A DNA stretch of 5,000 bases from positions 1 through 5,000 of the forward strand of contig CAJGCT010000067.1 of NCBI GenBank assembly GCA_904501985.1. The letters run 5' to 3'. Below, piece after piece: positions 1 to 4,126 of the stretch. Made by a program: the position numbers and the translations under genes. This DNA is from an uncultured Clostridia bacterium. Lineage in GTDB: Bacteria; Bacillota; Clostridia; Oscillospirales; CAG-272. Under the pieces are notes generated by a model. That model saw only the letters and a program-made list of their open reading frames with translations, made no database searches and was not told the DNA's origin. Every line of letters starts with the position of its first letter. The first letter of the stretch is position 1.

Positions 1-17
1 AAATGAGCTAAATCCGC
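1..17 (-). tRNA. 5' end of a tRNA gene, probably tRNA-Gly (partial)
   Basis: Only the acceptor 5' strand, the linker and the start of the D arm are present, reading GCGGATTTAGCTC on the minus strand. Positions 1-19 are identical to 210-228, which is the 5' end of the complete tRNA-Gly(TCC) plus two upstream bases. This makes a second glycine tRNA copy the simplest reading. The anticodon lies beyond the left edge, so the identity is not proven; other tRNAs can begin similarly. It is the sixth gene of the tRNA operon, 23 nt after the tRNA-Cys CCA end. Confidence 0.7.
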
Positions 18-40
18 ATCTGGGGGATTAAAAAGAAAAA

Positions 41-115
<75 letters not shown>

Positions 116-118
116 AAA

Positions 119-139
119 GCACACCCTAAAAGGATGTGC
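119..139 (-). other. Intergenic hairpin between tRNA-Gly and tRNA-Cys
   Basis: On the transcribed minus strand GCACATCC (139-132) pairs with GGGTGTGC (126-119) around a five-base TTTTA loop, giving eight pairs including one G-U wobble. Only three T residues follow before the next tRNA region, and the seven-T run lies upstream of the stem. It therefore does not look like an intrinsic terminator. A processing or stabilising role in the polycistronic tRNA precursor is possible but is inference. Confidence 0.6.
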
Positions 140-153
140 AAAGAAAAAAAGGG

Positions 154-226
154 AGCGGATTACGGGGCTCGAACCCGCCACCTCGACCTTGGAAAGGTCG
201 CGCTCTACCAAATGAGCTAAATCCGC
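154..226 (-). tRNA. tRNA-Gly(TCC)
   Basis: The cloverleaf on the minus strand has a perfect 7-bp acceptor (GCGGATT/AATCCGC), D arm GCTC/GAGC, anticodon stem CGACC/GGTCG with loop TTTCCAA and anticodon TCC (plus-strand 191-193), T stem GCGGG/CCCGT, and discriminator U. The length is 73 nt without CCA. Unlike its four complete neighbours the 3' CCA is not encoded: the bases after the discriminator are CCC, followed by seven T residues. Maturation would then need trimming and CCA addition by tRNA nucleotidyltransferase. Confidence 0.96.
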
Positions 227-231
227 ATTTT

Positions 232-251
232 GCCTCGGCTAATGCCAAGGC
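232..251 (-). other. Intergenic hairpin between tRNA-Phe and tRNA-Gly
   Basis: On the minus strand GCCTTGGC (251-244) pairs with GCCGAGGC (239-232) around an ATTA tetraloop, giving eight pairs with one U-G wobble. It is followed by A residues, not T, so it does not resemble a terminator. It occupies nearly all of the spacer between the two tRNAs. It is analogous in size and placement to the hairpins at 119-139 and 413-430. Confidence 0.6.
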
Positions 252-252
252 T

Positions 253-328
253 TGGTGCCTCCGGTCGGAATCGAACCAACGACACGGGGATTTTCAGTCC
301 CCTGCTCTACCAACTGAGCTACAGAGGC
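253..328 (-). tRNA. tRNA-Phe(GAA)
   Basis: The cloverleaf on the minus strand has acceptor GCCTCTG/CGGAGGC (one T-G pair), D arm GCTC/GAGC, anticodon stem GGGGA/TCCCC with loop CTGAAAA and anticodon GAA (plus-strand 293-295), T stem GTTGG/CCGAC, discriminator A and an encoded CCA (253-255). The length is 76 nt. Only three bases separate it from tRNA-Asp, the tightest junction in the operon. Confidence 0.97.
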
Positions 329-331
329 ATA

Positions 332-408
332 TGGCGACCGAGATGGGGTTCGAACCCACGACCTCTAGCGTGACAGGCTAGCGTTCTAACCAGCTGAACT
401 ACCCGGCC
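332..408 (-). tRNA. tRNA-Asp(GTC)
   Basis: The minus strand gives acceptor GGCCGGG/CTCGGTC with two G-U pairs, D arm GTTC/GAAC, anticodon stem CTAGC/GCTAG with loop CTGTCAC and anticodon GTC (plus-strand 372-374), T stem GTGGG/CCCAT, and discriminator G, typical of Asp. CCA is encoded at 332-334. The length is 77 nt. It is the second gene of the operon. Confidence 0.97.
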
Positions 409-412
409 ATAT

Positions 413-430
413 AGCGGTCAAAAGACCGCT
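413..430 (-). other. Intergenic hairpin between tRNA-Val and tRNA-Asp
   Basis: AGCGGTC and GACCGCT form a perfect 7-bp stem around a four-base loop (TTTT on the transcribed strand). The outermost base (430) is the terminal A of the tRNA-Val CCA. The stem therefore abuts, and could compete with, the mature 3' end. No T run follows it on the transcribed strand. Confidence 0.6.
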
Positions 431-505
431 GGTGGAAGCTACAGGGCTCGAACCTGTGACCCTCTGCTTGTAAGGCAGATGCTCTCCCAGCTGAGCTAAG
501 CTTCC
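430..505 (-). tRNA. tRNA-Val(TAC)
   Basis: The cloverleaf on the minus strand has a perfect acceptor GGAAGCT/AGCTTCC, D arm GCTC/GAGC, anticodon stem TCTGC/GCAGA with loop CTTACAA and anticodon TAC (plus-strand 470-472), T stem ACAGG/CCTGT, discriminator A and an encoded CCA (430-432). The length is 76 nt. It is the first gene of the tRNA operon, about 30 nt downstream of the predicted transcription start. Confidence 0.97.
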
Positions 506-515
506 ACATCTCATA

Positions 516-528
516 GGAACCTCGTTCC
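516..528 (-). other. Leader hairpin of the tRNA operon
   Basis: GGAAC/GTTCC arms around a three-base loop sit between the predicted transcription start (about 535) and the 5' end of tRNA-Val at 505. It is a short 5-bp stem, so chance is possible. It may shape the 5' leader that RNase P removes. Confidence 0.35.
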
Positions 529-541
529 CTGCGACTTTTAT

Positions 542-570
542 ATTATATCACAGTCTTTTTTGTTTGTCAA
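542..570 (-). promoter_or_regulatory. Consensus sigma-A promoter of the tRNA operon
   Basis: On the minus strand a perfect -35 box TTGACA (570-565) is followed by a 17-bp spacer and a perfect -10 box TATAAT (547-542). The -10 box is preceded by TGA, which makes an extended -10. Upstream DNA (571-600) is rich in A and T tracts and resembles an UP element. The predicted start is near 535. Such a strong match fits the high output expected of stable RNA genes. It drives Val-Asp-Phe-Gly-Cys and the partial tRNA leftwards. Confidence 0.93.
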
Positions 571-574
571 TAGG

Positions 575-594
575 TTTTTGAAATTTTTCAAAAA
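575..594. repeat. AT-rich perfect inverted repeat abutting the tRNA promoter
   Basis: TTTTTGAAA and TTTCAAAAA are perfect 9-bp arms separated by two bases, four bases upstream of the -35 box, at roughly -40 to -59. The position overlaps where an UP element would lie. It could be an UP element whose symmetry is incidental, or a binding site for a dimeric regulator. The sequence alone does not decide. Confidence 0.4.
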
Positions 595-632
595 ATATTT
601 TGTAATCTTTTCTAACAAAACAAGCACGAACA

Positions 633-664
633 AAACAGTGCCGTCAATGAAAGCGGCACTGTTT
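633..664 (-). terminator. Terminator of the yerC-methyltransferase-hslO operon
   Basis: AAACAGTGCCG (633-643) and CGGCACTGTTT (654-664) are perfect 11-bp arms around a 10-base loop. On the minus strand the stem ends in a T-rich stretch (GTTTTGTT) and lies 128 nt past the hslO stop. It also lies before the tRNA promoter, where a boundary between the two transcripts is expected. The T tract is interrupted, so efficiency may be moderate. Confidence 0.75.
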
Positions 665-791
665 CATTCTTCACCGTGAAACATCTTTCATCTTTTTCAG
701 TATATGCGCAAACCTTTTGTAATATCACTCACCCAAGGCGAGCATATCAAGCTCTGCGGAAAGCACTCACGAATATTATATGTGCCATTTC
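665..791 (-). other. 3' untranslated stretch between hslO and its terminator
   Basis: No convincing gene is present on either strand. On the transcript, GTTTCA (682-677) can pair with TGAAAC (666-661), and ATGAAAG (691-685) is complementary to CTTTCAT in the loop of the 633-664 hairpin. Alternative folds around the terminator are therefore conceivable. An unrecognised small RNA or a decayed gene cannot be excluded. Confidence 0.3.
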
Positions 792-1688
792 TTATTTTGC
801 AAACAGCCTTTCTGCATCAGCCTTGGTGAAAAGATACTTCTTGTCGCAGAAATGGCATTCTATCTGTATCTCCTCCGGCTTGCCCTCCGCACGGCACTCG
901 GCAAATATACCTTCTACCTCGTCCCGACCGATGCTCACAAGAGCTCTGCCACATCTCTCCCTTGAGCAATCGCAGGCGTAGCCTGCGTCAATCTCGTCAA
1001 AGATATCGTATTCTATTCCCTCAAGGGCAATATCCATGATTTCCTTGCAGGAAAGGCCCTCGTCGAAAAGGCGCGAAACATTTGCAAGCTTTTCTGCATT
1101 CTTTTCAAGCTGTGCGATAGTCTCCTCCGCCGCAAAAGGAAGCAGTGATATAAGCACACCGCCTGCCGCTTTGCAGGTATAATCCCGGTCGATAAGCACA
1201 CCCAGAGCACAAAGACTGGGTGTCTGCTCGCTTGCGGCAAAATACTGCGTAATATCCTCTGCAATCTCGCCGCTGACCAGGTTTATCATACCGGAATACG
1301 GTTCTTTAAGCCCGATATCCTTGACTACGGACAGCGTTCCGTGACCGATAGCGCCGGATACGTCGAGCTTGCCGTTGGATTTCTTCGGAATATCAATATT
1401 AGGCTCGGCAATATAACCCTTTACGTTTCCCGCATAGTCCGATACTGCAATAACATTCTTTGCAGGACCATCTCCGCGGATGTTGAGCGTCAGGGTGTTC
1501 CCCTTATCCTTAAGGAGCGTTCCCATCATGGATGCCGCGGTAAGAGTTCTGCCAAGCAGTGCCGATGCGGTGGGTGTAGTGTGGTGATAGCCGATTGCAG
1601 TATTGACTATCTCCTTTGAATTTATCACAAATGCGCGCGCACTTCCATCTCTTGTCATTGCACGCAGTATGGTGGAATTTTTCTGCAT
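792..1688 (-). CDS. hslO: Hsp33 family redox-regulated molecular chaperone
   Basis: The 298-residue product matches Hsp33, a cytosolic ATP-independent holdase that is switched on by oxidative unfolding. The N-terminal domain carries family-typical stretches such as GDGPAKNVIAVSDYAGNVKGY and VLIDRDYTCKAAGG. The C-terminal redox switch is visible as C239-D-C241 and C278-H-F-C281, which in the family bind zinc when reduced. The linker between the two pairs is 36 residues, longer than the roughly 30 I recall for the Escherichia coli and Bacillus subtilis proteins. There are nine cysteines in all, including C246 and C265 inside the switch. The ATG at 1688 is supported by AAGGAT (1700-1695) six bases upstream. 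It is the last gene of a three-gene operon, 18 nt after the methyltransferase. Confidence 0.97.
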   Translation of the reverse strand: MQKNSTILRAMTRDGSARAFVINSKEIVNTAIGYHHTTPTASALLGRTLTAASMMGTLLKDKGNTLTLNIRGDGPAKNVIAVSDYAGNVKGYIAEPNIDIPKKSNGKLDVSGAIGHGTLSVVKDIGLKEPYSGMINLVSGEIAEDITQYFAASEQTPSLCALGVLIDRDYTCKAAGGVLISLLPFAAEETIAQLEKNAEKLANVSRLFDEGLSCKEIMDIALEGIEYDIFDEIDAGYACDCSRERCGRALVSIGRDEVEGIFAECRAEGKPEEIQIECHFCDKKYLFTKADAERLFAK

Positions 1689-1694
1689 ATTTAT

Positions 1695-1700
1695 ATCCTT
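1695..1700 (-). promoter_or_regulatory. Ribosome binding site of hslO
   Basis: AAGGAT on the minus strand lies six bases before the ATG at 1688 and fixes that start. It sits in the 18-nt gap after the methyltransferase stop, so hslO has its own initiation signal within the operon. Confidence 0.75.
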
Positions 1701-1706
1701 AACTAA

Positions 1707-2480
1707 TTATTTTTTCGCCCGTGCGGTAAAATACCACCGCTCAGTATCAGAATCGGCAGGTGTGCCTTCAAAATCCGAAGCGACAGAGCAAAGCTCAAAG
1801 CCGGAGTCAGAAAGAAGCTTCTTTACAGTGCGCAGTGAATAGCAACGCTCTCTCTGCACCTCGTCATATCTTGCCCATGCGCCGTCCTTGTTTTCCGTAA
1901 AGATGGAAAGGTAAAAATCGCACATCTTAGTCTTTTCGTTATAATCGTTCTGCCACGCACAAAAAACCCCTTCGTCTTCCAGAATATACGAATTCTGTGC
2001 GTACACATTCTCAAATTTAGCCGGGGCATTCATATCAAACACAAACAGCCCGTCAGGCTCCAAATAATTGTGTACATGAAGAAAGGTGCGGTGCAGTTTG
2101 TCGGTTTTGGTAAGATAATTGAGGCTGTCAAGACAACACACTATAGCATCCACGGTGCCGTACAGCTCAAATTCAGCCATATCCTGCTTTATGAGCAGCA
2201 CCGAATGCGGAAAATGCCCGCTGTCGCATTTGGCACGCGCGACGGCGAGCATATCCTCGGATAGGTCGATTCCGGTCATATCGTAGCCCCGTCGGGCAAG
2301 TATAGCCGTTACGCTTCCTGTGCCGCAGGCAAGATCAAGCACAGACACAGGTTTCTTTTTTGCATACGCCGCAAACTGCCGCTCTATGTGGTCCGCCCAC
2401 CCCTCATAGTCAACCTCCGAGTTAAGTCGGTCATACACAGGAGCAAGAGACGAGTATGCAAAATATCCGTCTTTTCCCAT
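1707..2480 (-). CDS. Class I SAM-dependent methyltransferase, YqeM-like
   Basis: The 257-residue soluble protein has a Rossmann-type methyltransferase fold. Motif I is VLDLACGTG at 47-55, followed by the acidic residue ending strand 2 in GIDLS (D72), QDM at 99-101, and the VDAIVCCLDSLNYL strand at 110-123. The opening residues (FAYSSLAPVYDRL, then VDYEGW) resemble YqeM-type methyltransferases. The substrate cannot be read from sequence, and a small molecule, protein or RNA are all open. The ATG at 2480 shares its A with the TAA stop of yerC (TAATG), which indicates translational coupling by reinitiation. The ribosome binding site itself is weak. The neighbours are the regulator upstream and Hsp33 downstream. 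The family is common and mostly uncharacterised, so only the enzyme class is secure. Confidence 0.9.
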   Translation of the reverse strand: MGKDGYFAYSSLAPVYDRLNSEVDYEGWADHIERQFAAYAKKKPVSVLDLACGTGSVTAILARRGYDMTGIDLSEDMLAVARAKCDSGHFPHSVLLIKQDMAEFELYGTVDAIVCCLDSLNYLTKTDKLHRTFLHVHNYLEPDGLFVFDMNAPAKFENVYAQNSYILEDEGVFCAWQNDYNEKTKMCDFYLSIFTENKDGAWARYDEVQRERCYSLRTVKKLLSDSGFELCSVASDFEGTPADSDTERWYFTARAKK

Positions 2481-2770
2481 TATTTCATCCGTTCAAGACG
2501 GTCAAGCACCGTAATATATCCGTCGCTTCCGTATTTAAGGCAGCGATTTACGCGGCTGATGGTCGCGGTGGAAAGTCCGGTACGCTCCGCGATTTCCGTG
2601 TAGATATAGTTATCCTTCAGCATTTTTGCGGCAAGCAGACGCTTGGACATTTCCTGAAGCTCCGCAACGGTGCAGAGGTCCTCAAAGAAGCTGTAGCACT
2701 CGGCTACGTTCTCAAGAGTAAGTATTCCTTTAAATAAAAAATCAATTTTTTCGTCATGCAGCTTATTCAT
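2480..2770 (-). CDS. yerC: YerC/YecD family TrpR-like transcriptional regulator
   Basis: The 96-residue protein is all-helical in appearance and matches the YerC/YecD branch of the TrpR superfamily. It has ELQEMSKRLLAAKML at 37-51 and a helix-turn-helix around 57-76 (YTEIAERTGLSTATISRVNR), followed by the family-typical CLKYGSDGY tail (77-85). TrpR relatives bind operators as dimers. The effector and targets of this family are not evident from the sequence, and tryptophan sensing should not be assumed. The ATG at 2770 has AAAGGA (2785-2780) nine bases upstream. It is the first gene of the operon with the methyltransferase and hslO. A perfect inverted repeat just upstream suggests autoregulation, which is inference. 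Confidence 0.92.
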   Translation of the reverse strand: MNKLHDEKIDFLFKGILTLENVAECYSFFEDLCTVAELQEMSKRLLAAKMLKDNYIYTEIAERTGLSTATISRVNRCLKYGSDGYITVLDRLERMK

Positions 2771-2779
2771 GATAATATG

Positions 2780-2785
2780 TCCTTT
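2780..2785 (-). promoter_or_regulatory. Ribosome binding site of yerC
   Basis: AAAGGA on the minus strand is nine bases from the ATG at 2770. This supports that start over later methionines. Confidence 0.8.
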
Positions 2786-2788
2786 CAG

Positions 2789-2805
2789 TTTAAATCGTAT
2801 TTAAA
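2789..2805. promoter_or_regulatory. Candidate operator upstream of yerC
   Basis: TTTAAAT and ATTTAAA are perfect 7-bp arms around a 3-bp centre (CGT), four bases upstream of the yerC ribosome binding site. A symmetric site in a regulator's own leader is a common autorepression layout. The AT-rich composition raises the chance of coincidence. Confidence 0.45.
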
Positions 2806-2841
2806 ACACAGTGTAGCTTCATAAACTACCTTACTAATATT

Positions 2842-2870
2842 TTAATACATTTGAACGCAAAAGTTTTGAA
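2842..2870 (-). promoter_or_regulatory. Possible promoter of the yerC operon
   Basis: On the minus strand TTCAAA (2870-2865, four of six consensus bases) lies 17 bp from TATTAA (2847-2842, four of six). The match is weak, but it is the best-spaced pair I found in the 125-bp gap between lplA and yerC. I saw no hairpin terminator after lplA, so read-through from lplA is an alternative. Confidence 0.3.
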
Positions 2871-2895
2871 TTATCTATGAACATATCGTCAACAT

Positions 2896-3939
2896 TTATA
2901 AAACACTTTCATTAAAGAACAATAAATCTGTGATATCGGATGCCACAGCACCAAGAATGAAGCGCCCAATTTGCGCCTCTGACAGCACCGCATACACGGC
3001 TTCTCTTGAATATTCGACCCCCGAAAGCATTTTTTCAAGCTCCGCTATGTCAAGCTCACCAAAAAAATCGCCTCCCAGCGAAATTTCGCGTATCCGCCCC
3101 GATTCAACGTCAAAACGTGCCTCCACAGCACCGTAATCGAATCTGCGGCGGCGTTCCACGGCGAAGTTTCCGAAACGGCGAAGATTCCACTCATCCGTAG
3201 AGTATTTTTTCTCGGCAAGAAGTGAAATTTCGCGAATCATCGCATCCGTGAGGCTTTCCGTCTTAGCAGAAAACTCCTTTGAAAGTCTGTCTGCCAGGAA
3301 TTTTTCAAAATCCAGCACGTCGCAAAGCTTTTCTTGCACATCCTCCGGCATAAGGTCGAAGATATTTGCAACACGGCTTCTTACGCTGGCAATTCCTTTG
3401 CTTTTAAGCTTGGTGGGGTCAACATTAAGTGCTCCCGACATTTTTTCAAGCTTTGCCGAGAAGAGCAGTGTACCGTGATGAAGCGTCGCGCCGTCCAGAA
3501 CGCACTGTGCATTGCCTGATATCTTGCGCTCACCGTCCGGAGTTGCGACAACTATATCATTTCGTCCGGAAAGGGAGGCATCAAGCGATATTTCTCTGAG
3601 CGCGGATATGATCGGAGCGGTGAAATACGCAAAATCAAGACCGCCCTCGCGGATTCCCTCAGACATCTGCCCTCCGGCAGGTGATATAAACGTATAGTTA
3701 AGGTTGCCGAGGTCATGGAACACCGCACCTCCGCCTGTCATACGGCGGACCACCTTTATGCCGTGCTTTTTGACAAAATCGAAATTTATCTCCGCAAAGG
3801 CGTTCTGGTTTTTGCCGATTATCACCGACGGCTCGTTACGCCAGAGCATAACGACATCATCCTCGGCATGAGTAATCATATACTCCTCCGCGGCAAGGTT
3901 GAAATATGGATCTGTTGATTGGTTTATGTATAGTTTCAT
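2896..3939 (-). CDS. lplA: Lipoate--protein ligase
   Basis: The 347-residue cytosolic enzyme activates lipoate with ATP and transfers it to a lysine of E2 or GcvH lipoyl domains. It starts with the typical DPYFNLAAEEYM. It carries the lipoyl-AMP binding motif RRMTGGGAVFHDLGN (65-79), then KISGNAQ (139-145), whose K139 matches the conserved catalytic lysine, and HHGTLLF (154-160). The last hundred or so residues resemble the accessory C-terminal domain (GNFAVERRRRF onward). I chose the ATG at 3939 because AAAGG lies eight bases upstream (3952-3948) and homology begins there. An in-frame ATG at 4023 would add 28 residues read from the adjoining palindrome and is rejected. It follows an E1 beta gene, which fits a role in lipoylating that dehydrogenase complex. 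Confidence 0.95.
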   Translation of the reverse strand: MKLYINQSTDPYFNLAAEEYMITHAEDDVVMLWRNEPSVIIGKNQNAFAEINFDFVKKHGIKVVRRMTGGGAVFHDLGNLNYTFISPAGGQMSEGIREGGLDFAYFTAPIISALREISLDASLSGRNDIVVATPDGERKISGNAQCVLDGATLHHGTLLFSAKLEKMSGALNVDPTKLKSKGIASVRSRVANIFDLMPEDVQEKLCDVLDFEKFLADRLSKEFSAKTESLTDAMIREISLLAEKKYSTDEWNLRRFGNFAVERRRRFDYGAVEARFDVESGRIREISLGGDFFGELDIAELEKMLSGVEYSREAVYAVLSEAQIGRFILGAVASDITDLLFFNESVL

Positions 3940-3947
3940 GATAAATA

Positions 3948-3952
3948 CCTTT
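3948..3952 (-). promoter_or_regulatory. Ribosome binding site that fixes the lplA start
   Basis: AAAGG on the minus strand lies eight bases before the ATG at 3939. The upstream in-frame ATG at 4023 lies inside the 86-bp palindromic element and lacks family homology, so this site decides the start. Confidence 0.75.
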
Positions 3953-3965
3953 AGCGTGCAGATTT

Positions 3966-4051
3966 GTTTGGGTATGGAAGTACGGTCGCTGTTCTTGAGC
4001 ACATCGCTTTGCGATGTGCTCAAAAACAGCGACCGTAATCCCTACACAAAC
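3966..4051. repeat. 86-bp palindromic MITE/REP-like element
   Basis: The core is a nearly perfect inverted repeat: 3981-4007 pairs with 4011-4037 around a three-base loop, with a single mismatch (3994 against 4024). The symmetry continues outwards imperfectly, GTTTG at 3966-3970 matching CAAAC at 4047-4051 with a few mismatches and one gap between. No T tract flanks it, and a separate terminator (4079-4123) already serves the upstream gene. The form resembles the small non-coding palindromic repeats scattered in many Clostridia genomes, but only one copy is visible here. No flanking target duplication is evident. Confidence 0.65.
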
Positions 4052-4078
4052 ACTACCGCTTTCTTCAATTTCAACTGT

Positions 4079-4123
4079 AAAAAACATTGGGGCTGTCTGA
4101 GACAGCCCCTTATGTTGTTTTTT
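4079..4123 (-). terminator. Terminator of the E1 beta gene, bidirectional in form
   Basis: GGGGCTGTC (4089-4097) and GACAGCCCC (4101-4109) form a perfect 9-bp GC-rich stem with a three-base loop. On the minus strand it is followed after four bases by six T residues (4084-4079). On the plus strand a run of six T residues (4118-4123) follows too, so the structure could work in both directions. It begins almost at once after the E1 beta stop codon at 4127 and separates that gene from lplA. Confidence 0.92.
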
Positions 4124-4126
4124 AGA

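Noticed and set aside
119..139. Terminator inside the tRNA operon
   Set aside because: On the transcribed strand the seven-T run precedes the stem rather than following it, and tRNA-Cys continues immediately downstream.
136..381. Plus-strand open frame of 81 codons
   Set aside because: It runs antisense through the tRNA-Gly, tRNA-Phe and tRNA-Asp genes and its residues are translations of tRNA sequence.
676..981. Plus-strand open frame of 101 codons
   Set aside because: It is antisense to the end of hslO, shows no recognisable protein features and has no ribosome binding site. It is a shadow of the real gene.
2811..2830. Short imperfect inverted repeat (GTAG ... CTAC) before yerC
   Set aside because: It has only four outer pairs, with a mismatch before two more, in AT-rich DNA. 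It is easily explained by chance.
3940..4023. 28-residue N-terminal extension of lplA starting at an upstream ATG
   Set aside because: The extra residues come from the palindromic element, have no match to the family, and a good ribosome binding site precedes the ATG at 3939.
3966..4051. CRISPR repeat, riboswitch or T-box leader before lplA
   Set aside because: There is a single palindrome with no spacer-repeat periodicity, no recognisable aptamer core and no T-box sequence.
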